64,000 nt of DNA from contig NC_133538.1 in NCBI RefSeq assembly GCF_048544455.1, forward strand, positions 5,424,658-5,488,657. Reading direction: 5' to 3'. Shown here one piece after another: positions 1 through 12,390 of the stretch. The notes beneath the pieces are model-generated. The model was not told the DNA's origin and searched no databases. It was given only the letters and a program-made list of their open reading frames with translations. The stretch's first letter is position 1. Every line of letters begins with the position of its first letter. The position numbers and the translations under genes are program-made. Origin of the DNA: Silene latifolia. Taxonomy: Eukaryota; Streptophyta; Magnoliopsida; Caryophyllales; Caryophyllaceae.

Positions 1-2507
1 AGGATTCGGGATGAAGACATACCAAAGACAGCTTTTCGATCGAGGTATGGTCACTATGATTACGTGGTGATGCCGTTTGGGTCTACTGATGCGCCAGCAG
101 TGTGGATCTGATGAACCGGGTTTTAGCCAATACTTGGATCAGTTTATGGTGGTGTTTATAGATAATATCTTAGTCTATTCCAAGAGTATGGAGAAGCATG
201 AGGAGTATTTACGATTGGTGTTACAAACTCTCCGTGACAACCAACTATATGCTAAGTTGTCTAAGTGTGAGTTATGGTTAGAGAAGGTGGCTTTTCTAGG
301 CTATGTGATCTCTAAAGAGTGTGTACCTGTGGATCCTTGCAAGATTGAGGCGGTGTCTAACTGGGAGGCACCAAAGAATGTGGCCCAGATCAAGAGTTTC
401 TTGGGTTTGGCAGGGTACTATCGCCAGTTCGTGAAAGACTTTTCCAAGATCGCCAGACCTATGACAGCTTTGATGAGGAAAGAGAATAGGTTTCGTTGGG
501 ATGAAAGTTGTGAGACGGCGTTCCAAACATTAAAGGAGCGTTTGACCACAGATCCAGTCTTTGCTTTACCAGAAGGGAGTGAGAAATTCGAGGTGTATAC
601 AAATGCTTCAAAGAATGGGCTGGGTTGTGTGTTGATGCAAAACGGGAAAGTCATTACCTATGCTTCTAGGTAATTGAAGTCTTATGAGGAGAACTATTCG
701 ACACATGATCTAGAGTTGGGTGCCGTTGTGTTTGCTCTCAGGATTTTGAGACACTATCTTTATGGGGTGACCTTTAAGGTGTTTTCTGATCATAAGAGTC
801 TCAAGTACATCTTTACTCAAAAGGAGTTGAATATAAGATATAGGAGGTGGATGGAGCTTATAGGAGACTGTGACATGGATATCATATACCATGAAGGGAA
901 GGCTAATATGGTGGCCAATATGTTAAGTAGGAAGAGTGTGCATTCTCTATGCACAACTATGTTACTAATGAGACTGAAAGACGAAGTGACCAAGATGGGG
1001 ATACATGTGATCCAGAAAGGGGATGCTAGGGGTGATTTGACAGTTCATCCGGATCTTTATGCTTATATTCGCAGGAAACAGACTCTTGATCCCAAGATTC
1101 AGGAATGGCGAGCTGGAGTAGGGAAAAGGACGGTGTCTCGGTTCTCTATTCATTCTGATAGGAGTGTTCAGTTTGATGGTAGATAGTGTGTACCTAAGGA
1201 TGAGAAGTTGAAAAAGATAATCATGACTGAGGCTCATCGCACACCGTATTCAGTACATCCAGGTGGTGACACGCTTTATAGAGATCTTAAGAACACGTTT
1301 TGTTGGCCTAGGATGAAGAGGGAGATAGCTGAGTTTATGGCTAGACGTTTGACTTGCCAGAGAGTCAAAGGGGAACAGCGACAACTGCAAGGTAAGATTC
1401 AGTCTCTTGAGGTACCTGAGTGGAAATGGGAATCTATTTCCATGGATTTCATCGTGGGTTTACCAAGGAGCCAGCAAGGTAATAACATGATATGGGTGAT
1501 CGTCGATCGTTTGACCAAGTAAGCTTATTTTATTCCCATGAAAGATAAGTGGAGTAAGGTGCAGTTGGAAAATAGCTACATGAAAAATGTTGTGAGGTTA
1601 CATGATGTGCCAAAAGACATTGTGTCAGATCGAGAGATGCGAGGTTCATTTCTCGGTTTTGGCAAGAGTTGCAGAAATTGATTGGGACTACGTTAAAGAT
1701 GAGTACTACATTTTATCCTGCAACAGATGGGCAGACAGAGAGGACAATCAAGACCTTGGAAGACATGTTGAGGGCTTGTGTGATGATGTTTGGTGGTAGC
1801 TGGGAAGACAGGTTAGATCTGATTGAGTTTTCTTACAACAACATCTACCATATGAGTATTGGGATGGCTCCGTTTGAGGCTTTATATGGGAGGAGATGCA
1901 GGAGTTCGATTTGCTAGGATGATAGCACCGAGGCAGTGGTTTTAGCTCCACAGATGGTACATGATATGGTGGAGCATGTGAAGTTGATTAGACAAAAGAT
2001 GAAAGCAGCACAAGATCGACATAAGAGTTATGCGGACTTACATCTGCGGGACATTGAGTTCCAAGTTGGTTCAAGGTTCTTTTGAAGGTGTCACGTATGC
2101 GTGGGGTGATGCGATTTGCTAAGAAAGGGAAGCTAAGCCAAAAGTTCATTGGCCCTTATGTAATTTTGGATCGTGTGGGAGAGGTTGCTTATCTGTTAGG
2201 TTTACCACTAGCTTTGGATCAGGTACATAATATGTTTTATGTGTCTCAGCTACAGAAGTATGTGAGTGATCCTTCTCATTTGCTAGAGGTTGAGAACATT
2301 GAGTTGGATGAATCCTTGTCTTACCTTGAAGTACCAAAAGAGATCCTAGATCGCAAGGTTCGCAAGACTAGAACTGGGGAGACATTGTTGCTAAAGGTTT
2401 TATGGTCTAATCACAACGTTGAGGAAGAAACTTGGGAGGCGGAGGAAGCTATGAAGGAACACTACCCGTCTCTTTTCGATCAGGTATGTGTGGTTACGGG
2501 GACGTAA
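1..2507 (+). pseudogene. Broken pol of element F (RT, RNase H, integrase, chromodomain-like end)
   Basis: Encodes the enzymes that copy and integrate the element. RT is entered mid-domain; two indels near 100-130 disturb the frame, and the catalytic block reads F-I-D-N, where the family has two aspartates. The RNase H start reads V-Y-T-N-A-S, again Asp to Asn. In-frame stops fall at 671-673, 1184-1186, 1520-1522 and 1915-1917; the last and several others fit C-to-T (or G-to-A) transitions. The integrase zinc finger (about 1230-1370) keeps both His and one Cys but has lost the other Cys. The integrase core, with the P-A-T-D-G-Q-T-E-R motif, is around 1690-1917. The last piece (2082-2507) carries a K-F-I-G-P-Y block and ends with a chromodomain-like V-L-W...V-E-E-E-T-W-E-A-E segment. 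No functional enzyme can be made. Confidence 0.9.
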
Positions 2508-2510
2508 CCA
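2491..2510 (+). other. Perfect hairpin overlapping the pol stop codon of F
   Basis: TGGTTACGGGGACGTAACCA has 8-bp arms around a GGGA loop. The TAA stop of pol is in the 3' arm. A shorter equivalent with an AGGA loop is at 11889-11904 in element A. Confidence 0.8.
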
Positions 2511-2689
2511 TGTTTATTTTAGGGGGGTAGGAGATTATCGCATAAGGTTTTGGTATGGTTTTATGTAACTTTTGGTAACGTTAGTGTTTGTTCTGAGTCA
2601 TAGTGAGTTGTGTTTGACTTTTGTTTTTGAGTTTTCGTTGTGTTTTTGTGTCATAGCTGAGTTAGTAAGTTTATTTTTTTGTATGGGTT

Positions 2690-2711
2690 TGAACTTCGGG
2701 GACGAAGTTCA
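2690..2711 (+). other. Second hairpin near the 3' end of F
   Basis: The inner 20 bases GAACTTCGGGGACGAAGTTC have 8-bp arms and a GGGA loop, and one further T-A pair extends the stem to 9 bp. It lies just upstream of the polypurine tract. Element A has equivalents at 12130-12147 and 12391-12409. Confidence 0.85.
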
Positions 2712-2717
2712 TTTTTA

Positions 2718-2729
2718 CGGAGGGAAGAC
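2718..2729 (+). other. Polypurine tract of F
   Basis: A purine-rich run (cggagggaagac) immediately precedes the TG that opens the LTR at 2730, the expected site for plus-strand priming. The same run precedes the 3' LTR of element A. Confidence 0.8.
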
Positions 2730-3593
2730 TGTAATACCACGGATTTATGAGCTGTTGGGTACTCTATCGAGTGGGGCTTACTCTGTCGAGTAAGTTAGAT
2801 TGGCATTCTGGAGTGTGTTCTGCTTGATGGATACTCGATCCAGTGAGCGCAACTCGATCGAGTAAGCGGTACTCGATCGAGTAACTTAGTTACTCGATCG
2901 AGTTAGTCAGGTTATATGGGTTTTTGGCCGGGTTTGATAGCAAGGCGTGAATGTTTATAAGTATTTATCGTCAGTTTCTTTTACCTTTTTACTTTATTCT
3001 AAACCTTTTTACAAAAGAAAATAAAACTACGTTGAATTCTTCTCTCGCATTGCTATCAAATCCAAAGGCTAGAGTCGTCGGATTTCGGAGTTCTTTATAC
3101 CGTTGAGATCGTCGAATTGTGCGTAAGGTCCTTGTACAATTTTTATGTCGATTCATTAGTTTTGGTTTAAACCCTAATTGGGTGAATTGGGGATTTTGGG
3201 AGTATTGTTGATTATAGATTGTAGTTGTATGATTATGTGATTATAGGAGGTGATTTCGTAGAGGAACGTTTTTGATCCGCTACTTGTGATTGTTGATCGA
3301 TGATTTCAATCCAGGTAGAGAAACTCAGTTATTGTGTAAATTATATAAGATAGTTGTTGGTTGATTGGCATGTGTATATATTGTAATTGGTTTTGGTATT
3401 GTTGATATTATAATTGGTCATTGTTGATTGTCTGTGGTTCGCGAGGTGCGCCCTCGGCTGAGTGGAGTCACTTGCGGGAGTGGCTTCACGCCCTTGATTT
3501 GCCCCTTGTGGTTCCCGTCATAAGGGGGATGTGCACCTTAAGGAACTTGGGTTATTCGCTCGATGGAGATGAGCGGGGCTTAGGTGGGAACGG
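2730..3593 (+). repeat. 3' LTR of F, first part
   Basis: Starts TGTAATACC and aligns by eye with the LTRs of A (6616 and 12428). Six copies or near-copies of TACTCGATCGAGTA lie at 2760, 2779, 2832, 2851, 2870 and 2891. A telo-box-like AAACCCTAA occurs near 3169. The LTR resumes at 32300 after the insertion of C. Confidence 0.85.
3589..3593 (+). other. Target-site duplication of element C, left copy (AACGG)
   Basis: AACGG directly precedes the TG end of C at 3594 and recurs directly after its CA end at 32295-32299. The uninterrupted LTR of element A reads gaacggctgcgg at this point, confirming that the break is an insertion. Confidence 0.9.
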
Positions 3594-5013
3594 TGACAGG
3601 ACAGTCGTATACCTATCAAAAATAACCAACTGGCTCTAACTAATATTGCTAGGGAAGTCGGGTCGATCTCCACAGGGAAATGGGAAGATGTCAGCTTTGT
3701 CTAAGTTCGTCTCGGTAACCAAATTGGGGGGTTTTAATTGTATTGTTCTAAACTAATGAGAGTAAGAAAGAGAAATAAGCAGAGAAAAGGAATTAACCAG
3801 ATAGAGAAAACAGCTAAGACAGACGGTTCACCATAATCATTCGGTCAAGTAATCTAGGTCTCGGGTCAATGCAAGTATGGTCTGAGGAGCAGTGAATATC
3901 TCCTTTCGGTCTCAATTCGCCCTAAAACACAAATAGCTTAGCTTTCGCCCTAACTATAATGCTCTATTGTTCGCTACTAGTCTCACCTCTTCCAACCTTT
4001 CGGTCCAGGTCAAGGGTCACTATGATATAAATGCCTAATCGCGTCGACTCAATTAGACAGATACAGATAAATGCAGCAGTTAACAACAAAGACTACACCA
4101 GCATTAACCTAGTAATTCGATTACTATCCCTTCATAATTATAGATCCCCTTTAGTCTTAGCAAAAGGGAATTAGCTACGCATCATCATTGAATTAACAAC
4201 AATAACATATAGATAATTGAAACTAAACATAATAACAAGCTAATAAGGATTGAATAGAGTAGTGATGAAATAATAAGAGAAGAATAGCAGCACAATAACA
4301 ATAAATTATGATTAAGGAATTAAAGAAGAATAATAATACCAATAGTAAATCCAAATTCGAGTAGCAAGAGAGTAGAAGAAGAGCCAAAAATCCAAGGAAC
4401 AGTAGTCAAAGATAGAGTAAAAGTGAATGAGAGAGCCAAAGTTACGTTGGTCTTCCCTCTGTCATATACGAAAATCCTCTCTAAACCTAATCTATGGACT
4501 AATTACATAAGCCCATACGAAATTAGGCGGAAAAAGTCTATTACAGGATAAACTACTCGATCGAGTGGAAATAAACCACTCGATCGAGCAAACTAACATC
4601 AAACCCCTCGATCGAGTGGAAATAAACCACTCGATCGAGTACTCCTTGCAAAGTCTTCTCGATTGACTCCTCGAACTTCTCGATCGAGCAACCTTCAACA
4701 TATAGAGCATTCGATCGACTAGAAAACTAGTCGATCGAGCTGTTTAAGCACGTTAGACATTGAAACACCTCCCGAAACCAGCTCATGCGTCTTCAAAGTG
4801 TTGGATTCCAAGCTCCGGCTCCTCGTTCTCCATAAATGCATGCAAAAGGGACGAATTAAGGCTCGATTTAGCTCCTTTTTGTTTTATTCCTTCAAATTAC
4901 ATAAAACGAACCAAAGTAGAATATTCGGGGGTATTTGTAGCTAGATGCTACATAAATAGTACATAAATGCGTGTAAAAATGAGGTAAAAACCTTATATAA
5001 AATACACGCATCA
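3594..5013 (-). repeat. 3' LTR of element C
   Basis: 1420 bp, nearly identical to the copy at 30928-32294 (1367 bp). It carries about 50 bp more, between about 4670 and 4735, in the stretch holding TCGATCGA palindromes (4554-4740). In element orientation it begins tgatgcgtg, with a TATA-like tatataa only about 15 bp inside the end. Confidence 0.9.
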
Positions 5014-5032
5014 AATCTCCCCAAACCAAACC
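5014..5032 (-). other. Polypurine tract of element C
   Basis: On the minus strand ggtttggtttggggagatt abuts the LTR end at 5013. Element B has the closely similar ggtttggggatat before its 3' LTR. Confidence 0.8.
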
Positions 5033-6610
5033 TTTGCTTGTCCCCAAGCAAATTATGAATGCAACTAAGAATAAACAGTGGAACAGGACCAACGCATCAG
5101 CTACAAATCACCCACCAAAACAAGTTTAATGCAATAACTGACAAAGTGACAAATGAGAAGTGCAAACGAATTAAATCAATGTTTCAAACTTACTGAACCG
5201 TCGACCTTGCAAGACTCAAAAGATATCGGACTCTCACGGGTCGCTCATCACTCAAAATTAGGCACAAGGTGAGTATATATGTGAAAGATAGAAAGAAGTA
5301 AAGTCACTCACCTAACTCGACCTATAAGAACATGCATGCAGTTAACAGGAATAAAGTCTCTACAACCGTACATACGTATTTCAACCATACTAACGACCAA
5401 GACACATGCCGAGGACTTACATTTGTGTAAGTGAGGTAATGGGTAAAAAGGGGCTAAGATGAATTTGGATACGTGGAGTTAATAGCCAGGCTAGCAACAA
5501 CGAATCCAAATATAAACTGCATCCCAACTTCGTACTCAATATAACAAAATAAAACAGTGCAGGTTCCATGCACTAAACTCACGAAACACCAAAAACTCGT
5601 CAACTCCCCATAAGATATAAGTAAAACATGGGAGTGAAAATCATTATACAATTTCTCTTTTTCTTTCTTCGCACATGATTTTTCTTTCTTTTTCTTCTTT
5701 TCTTCTTTTCTTATTTTGTTCTTTTTTTTTTCTTTTTTTCTTTTTTTTTTCATTTTTCATTCCTCATTTTTTCTTTCATTCCCTTCAATTCTTCCACCAT
5801 CTTCTGAAATCAGATAAAAATAACCAAACTGCAGTAAAGCATTCCAAACAGCTACTCGTCACTAACTCGGCTAGGGTAGGAAAAATTATAGATAGTAGCT
5901 AATAGGACAAAAAGGCAATTTGGCTATGTGAGGTTCATGGGTAGAATGAAATAAAAGGAACTGCCTCTCCTAACATGTGTCACCATCCACAGACCGAATG
6001 CATACAGGTAATAAGAAGACTAGACTCATGCTTATGCAAATTGATGTTACATGCCTTAAAGAGAGTACTACTCACATCCTACATGAAACCGGTCGTGAAT
6101 GTCACCAGTTTATAAAGCTCTAACCTTAGAATGTAATGTAGCTTGCCGATATATGAATCAAGTCTATTTGTTCAGATAAGAGAGAAACAAAAACTCGTAG
6201 ATCATGCACATAATCATGCCAAGTAAATGTCAAGAATATGCAAGGCTCAAGTAAGGATTCAGTGTAGCGTCAAAGTTCAAACGTTCCGACTCAAATTAAA
6301 CGTGAAAATTTTGAATTTTATGTGATTTTTGAATTAATTAAAACAACAATGCATGCGAAAATAATTAAACGTGCAGACGAAAATGCAAGAAAACATGCAG
6401 ACACTGATATGGATTCATACCTCCCCAAACCAAACCGTACAATGCCCTCATTGTACCAAAAATAGGGAAAGAAATGCAAACTGAAGAGAAAAGGAGAAGT
6501 GGAGTCGGAAAACTTACAAAACGTCATAAAGAGGGACCTCCCCAAACTGACCATGAACATGGGAGGTCAAAGAAAGTCAAGCAGTAGCTCCATAGACGTA
6601 AAATAGCAGC
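5033..6610 (-). other. Non-coding 3' region of element C, with long polypyrimidine run
   Basis: About 1.6 kb between C's polypurine tract and the insertion site of A, in the position where some Athila elements carry an env-like gene. No coding sequence is evident. From about 5654 to 5792 the + strand is almost pure pyrimidine (T with scattered C), that is, a purine tract on C's sense strand. Open frames here on either strand are low-complexity. Confidence 0.7.
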
Positions 6611-6615
6611 TGGAA
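6611..6615 (+). other. Target-site duplication of element A, left copy (TGGAA)
   Basis: TGGAA precedes TG at 6616 and recurs at 13773-13777 directly after the CA end of the 3' LTR. Confidence 0.92.
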
Positions 6616-7950
6616 TGTAATACTCCGTATTTATGAGTCTTGGGGTACTCTATCGAGTAGGCCTTACTCTGTCGAGTAAGGGAGTTTTGCGAAATAAGAT
6701 AGTTTCTGACCTGTTGGGTACTCGATCGAGTAGTCAGTACTCGATCGAGTAAGGGGTACTCGATCGAGTACCTTGGGTACTCGATCGAGTGTCCGGTTTT
6801 ACGGGGAGTTTTCTCAGGTTTTGTTAATTATGCGATTAAGGTATTTAAACATATTCGTCATTGTTTTAATTCACTTTTACAAAACCTAAAACCCTGTTTA
6901 AGAGAGAAAGCAGCCACTTTATCTTCCTAATCGCATTCTTAGCAATTCCCGGAGTTCAGACGGTCGGTTCTTGTCGTTTTTCGTGTCGTTGGATTCCTTG
7001 CGTCGAGGGTAAGCTTTTAACATAATTTTCATAACGTTTTGTTGGGATTGATTAAACCCTAATTTAGAGATTGGGGGTTTTATGAGTAGTAAGTGATTGG
7101 TAGTCTTTATGTGTTATGTGTTAGGAGGAGGATTCGTAGAAGAGGCGTTTTGATACAATTTGTAGATACCGTCCCGCTTGTTGTGCTTTCCAGGTAGGAT
7201 TTCCTACTCAGTATTAGTCCCATAATGGGATATTGGTGATGTGCTGTAGTTAGGTGTTTGATATGATGATTGTGATTGTGATTGTGATTGTGGTTGTGTT
7301 TGTTGATGGTTCTCGAGATGCGTTCTCGGCTGAGTGGGGTCACTTGCGGGAGTGATCTCACGCCCTTCGTGGAACCCGCCACGAAAGGGGATGTGCACAT
7401 TAATGGACAGGGTTATCGCTCGTACGATGAGCGGGGCTTAGGTGGGAACGGCTGCGGTCCCCATCTGGCGGCGGTAGTCCAGGTGGACGATCGGTATTGA
7501 GATGATGGGGATTGGTTGGTGGTGTGTGTGTGTGTGTGTGATTCACCAATGTCTGTTTGTCTTATTATTGATATATATATATATAAGTTGTGTGATTAGT
7601 CTTGACCCGTTTAAATGTTTTAAAAACTGTGGTGATCCATTCGGGGTGGTGAGCGGTTGCTTAGCGGTATATCTTGGATACGCGTGGGATCTAGCTGGGG
7701 ATGGAGTCATCACATATCAGAGTCTTTAGTCTTCCGCTGTGTTTATTAGAACAGTTCCTTTCAGTTGGTTTATAGTTTGAGAACAGTTGTATTTTGCTTA
7801 CAGTTAGTTTTGTAATGTAATCACTTAAACTTATTTAATAAAGTATGTTTCTTCATTGTCATATGATTATCATGCCTCGGGTAACCGAGATGGTAGCATC
7901 CTTATACCTGAGTGGTCCTGGTAAGGCACTTGGTGTATGGGGGTGTTACA
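6616..7950 (+). repeat. 5' LTR of element A
   Basis: Begins TGTAATACTCCG and ends GGGTGTTACA. Palindrome sites lie at 6646, 6665, 6719, 6738, 6757 and 6778. It also holds a GATTGT hexamer run (7266-7290), a GT microsatellite (about 7520-7540), a TA run (about 7570-7583) and a telo-box-like AAACCCTAA near 7047. Confidence 0.93.
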
Positions 7951-7952
7951 AA

Positions 7953-7964
7953 TGGTATCAGAGC
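7953..7964 (+). other. Primer-binding site of A (initiator tRNA-Met)
   Basis: TGGTATCAGAGC, two bases after the LTR, is complementary to the 3' end of plant initiator tRNA-Met, the usual primer of many plant LTR elements. Confidence 0.93.
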
Positions 7965-10900
7965 GACGATCCTGAAACCTGTAACCAATGAATCTAATGA
8001 ATCTAGGGAGTCAATTAAAATGAACCCGGGGGTAAAGGTTGTAGGAGCTAATGCAAAGACTTGGGAGACGTCCTAAAGTCGCGAACTCGCCCTACAATTT
8101 TGAACCGGTCACCATGGGATATGTGTCGGGATCGTTATGTGCTTATTGTGTGTTGTGTGTATTTATGTAGTAGTATGTTGTATGAATTGATGGATGAAAG
8201 ATGATAATAACGTGAATTGTATGTTGGTTGATTGTAAAGCATGAAAGTATAATTATTGATACATGTAATTTGACATGTTATAATTACGCAAGGAAAAGTG
8301 TTTTGTCTATATATATATATATAAAGCGATGTGTAAGTATACATGTTGTTGTTGTCGTGTTGAGTAAAAGTACAGAAGGTTAGGAGTATGAATTGAACAT
8401 GTGCTGGGTGAATATGTTGAACGTATATGGTGGATAAATATGTGGTATGATGGATGAATCAGTGGAAAAGATGAATCATCGTGGTAGTAACATTTGAATA
8501 GGGGACTTGATGTCATGTATTTGTGATTTTGTTTACGAAAAGTGATAGAATAAAAACATGTGGGTAAGTCATAATTGGCAAGTTAGATAAATTATGTGCA
8601 TGATGAATGTTGTTGTTTGGCTTTTGAAAATAGTAACATATGATTATGAATACTGGTTTTATGAGTTTTGGGTTGTTTTCGTTTAACTTGGTTGTTGTTT
8701 GGAAGTAAAAATCAAATAATTATGTCGTCTGATTACAGCAAAGTTGTCTTTAAACTGTTATAACTTGAGATGCGTAAATGATTTTAATGTGATTCCAATT
8801 GGAGGTGATAGCTTGTCCTTTTACGATTCTAACGATAGGTCACACGTCCAAAACGACCAAGAAATGAGTGAGTTATGACTGTTTTACTAAAACTGGACAG
8901 TCTTTGAGAATTGGGGTACTCGATCGAGTATCCTTGGTACTCGATCGCGTAAGGGGGCACTCGATCGAGTACCTTAGCTACTCGATCGAGTAGCCCTGGT
9001 AATTTGTTTTACGTGCTTCTGATCTTCACCTACTCGATCGAGTAAGTCCCTTACTCGATCGAGTGGCCTGTACTCGATCTAGTGACCCCTATTTTGGGTC
9101 ATATGCTTATCTTTTGACTTCGTTGCATATTATGTTTAATTCAAAGATGTTATTTTACTTCTTTATGCATTGTTTTACATGTATGTTGATCCCGATGCGT
9201 AAGTTACCCAATCTTATGATGTAAAGAGTGGCACCTATGATGAGTATGAGTTCGGTGGGGAGAACATGATTTATATGTGTTGTGATAGGTAGAGGAAAAA
9301 GAAAAGGAAGATTGGTAAGGCTTAATTGAGGCATATAGCATGTTGTGCGAGACGAGATGAGTGACATGGTTGTATGTTGAGTAATGAAATGTAAGTGAAT
9401 GTGGGCAAGGGATGATGTAAGTTTAAGGAACGTGAGAACGAAAAGATTGAAAGAAATGATGTGGATAGTAGCAACCTGAGATGTATAACAAATTATGGAG
9501 GGAGATGGTTAGAAATAGTGTTGAGTAAGGATATATGTAATGAAAGGTCGTTTTAGAGGAATTGAGAAGAGTGGTATATAGTGAACTTAATGGAGATATG
9601 TCGCGACGTGGATTTGCAGATAGTGACTGAGTTTGGAAACTTGTGTTATCGAGAGACGAAACTAATGTGTGACTTCCTTGGGCAATTAACGGTATAAAAA
9701 GAATTTTGATTTCTAGAGATGTAAAAGGGAGATGTAATTGTTTGAACATTAAACGTTGATTTTTTTTTATGGACGAATTAGTTACAAGTGTGAGTGAGTG
9801 GAGTGATGAGAGGGGACCCATGGTAAGAAAGAGTGAGATGATATAGATATGAAATAATGAGATGTGAGTTTTGGGAGCAATGAGAAAGTAACCTAACACT
9901 AAAGAGTTGGGTATAAGTGAAAAGGAGTTGAATAGTTAGTTGTTTTTGTCGAGTGTAAAAGAAAAGAAAGAGGGGAGTAAAACTAGGAAAATGTTGACCG
10001 GAGTAATGATATAGAGGTAAGGAGTCGTCGAGATGTGTGATACCAATCATGAGGATGTTAGTTAATGGTTATATAGGAGTTTCGGGACAACATGATTAGT
10101 CTTGAGTTTTGAGGAATTAAGGAAAGTAAGAAGTTGGTAGAATATCTGCATGATATGAGATTTTGGTGGAGAATTAGATAATGACACAATTAAGGATAGT
10201 ATTGGGAGGAATGTTGAGGTAGTGTTGTTGATGGATTTGATGTTCGTTATTTGGGATGCTAACCACAGATAGGAAGGAAATCGTGATGTTTAGAGATGAG
10301 TGTAAGAGGTTTTATGCCCGAAAGTGGTAGTGTTATGGTTCGTGACTAGTGGTTAAGGCCGACGGTACATTAGAAAAACAAAGAATTCTAAAGAGGTTGA
10401 TTTTGTAGAGACCAGATTGATATGTATGGTTGTGAGAGAGCATAAGATGTAGTTATATAAGGCGGTTGTTAGTTGTTGAGTATTAATGGTATGGTTACAT
10501 TTGGCAGGGGGTGATGGATATGCGAATGGGAGAATATGTTATGAGGAGTATACGAGTTAAGCTCGAGTGAGAGGTAACTTTTATCAGGTGGTAACTTACA
10601 TGGTCAGGATTGACTAGTTGGTTGTTATTACGGGTCTATGATATGTGTAAATGTTTGTGTGAGGTTCTGACCTCACAACAAGTGGTATGGTGTGATAATT
10701 ATAAAGCTGTTTTATGAATGTTCTGTAATATATATGTTGGACACGGTAGTTTAATTGAATGATATCCAAAAAGGTAATAATTTGATTAATTTGACATGGC
10801 TAGTTATAATTTTATGTGTATTAATAACACATGTGTATTCCGTGAAATGGTAGAGATGATGTTCATGAGATGCTTATCTGTTTATTCATATAATATGTTG

Positions 10901-12129
10901 CGTTGTGATTGAGTAAAGTGGATTTGAGTAAGTTTTCTTGTCCGAAAGGTTATTTCCGAGTCAGTATTTATGGAATTGTATGTAGTTGTGATGTCTATCG
11001 ATGTGGTTGGGGTGCCTCGGGTGGTGATCCGGGCTCGATATTTAGTGTTGTGATGCGGGTATTTTCGCACTACGGTGTGGCTGTTGGTGGCGGTGTGGTG
11101 ATGCCGTCACCGGTTGTGGTGGAGTAGGCGGGATGATTATGATACGAGTTTTTCGAAAGTGCATACCAGTTATACATAGATTGTTGTTTTGTTTCTGTGT
11201 TGTTCTTTGTGAGTTTTGGTTGAACATGTAGACAGTTGTCTTGCTTATTGATGTTTTCTTTACCAAGTTAAGTTAAGAATGAGGTAGAGTATGATATGAA
11301 ATAGAGTTGAATATGTTTTCGTTGTTGTCATGGTATAGTGATGTTCTATTGATGGGATACGGTTGTGAGAGGTTGTTACAGTAATTTTGATCTTGTTCTA
11401 GATAAGGCTTTAGTAGACACGGTAATGGAAAATGATTCGTGGAACATGTGTTGTAATGACCTAAAAGCGGCAGGTAGTTCATAATCTTTTGTTGGGACAG
11501 TGAGTGTAGGGTGTTGGGGGAATTAGTGTCATATTAAGTTATGTATGAGTTTTGCGGTAATGAAGGAAAGAACTTGAGGATCTGGAATGAGTGCACGTAA
11601 CAAGTGTGGATCGTGAGTATTGCTTTTGATGATGGGAGTTTCATATAGTTTATATAGAGAGGTATGTCATGTTGCGGTAATGTGGAAAAGTTGAAGTTTT
11701 GGGTTAAGATAAAGATTTTGAGGTATAGGTTAGGTGGTGTGACGAGTGAATTGAAGTATGAGAACTGTTTAAGTAAGAAAGCCTTGGAAATAGGAACGTT
11801 ATAGAAATGAGGTTATAGGCGGTTATCTTTGACATGTGGTGGTGATGAGGATGATGAGATGATTTAATTAAGGATTTAGTATTAGTGGGTTACGAGGACG
11901 TAACATTTATCTTAAGAGGAGTAGGATGCGATAAAAGAGATTTTGATGGTTGTTCATATGGTAGTATATTTGGAAGTAGAGTGTTGGTGTAGCATAAGAT
12001 ATGGATTGGTATATGTTGTGGTTGATAGTGTTAAAAGGTCACGGACGTGCTTGTAGTAGTTTGATGTTAGGAATGCGAGAATACTTCGATAGTGTTGACA
12101 GTTGGATGATGAGATTATGAGTGTAAGTA

Positions 12130-12147
12130 AACTTCGAGGACGAAGTT
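12130..12147 (+). other. Hairpin in element A
   Basis: Seven-base arms AACTTCG / CGAAGTT around an AGGA loop, the counterpart of the hairpin at 2690-2711. Confidence 0.8.
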
Positions 12148-12390
12148 CCTTTTAAGGGTGGTAGAATGTAACATTCCGTTTGATGTTTATGTAGTTGGTT
12201 ATGTATGGAGTTGGTGTCGTGAGAGATATATATGTGGTGGATACGATATCGTGAGTCATGTTAGGGAAGTAAACATAGTTGGTGGAGTGGGTGTTAAAAG
12301 TTCATGTTTTATGTTTGGTCGAGTTCTTGAGTTCTTAGTTATGTTGTTGTGTCTTGGTCGAGTTAGTATGGTTGTTTTTATGTATGGGTT

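Noticed and set aside
5454-5753. Minus-strand open frame rich in Lys and Glu
   Set aside because: It comes from the polypyrimidine run and has no other support.
9423-9899. 158-codon minus-strand open frame inside element A
   Set aside because: No domain and biased composition. The region is C-poor on the + strand, so the minus strand is G-poor and has few stops by chance. It is antisense to the element.
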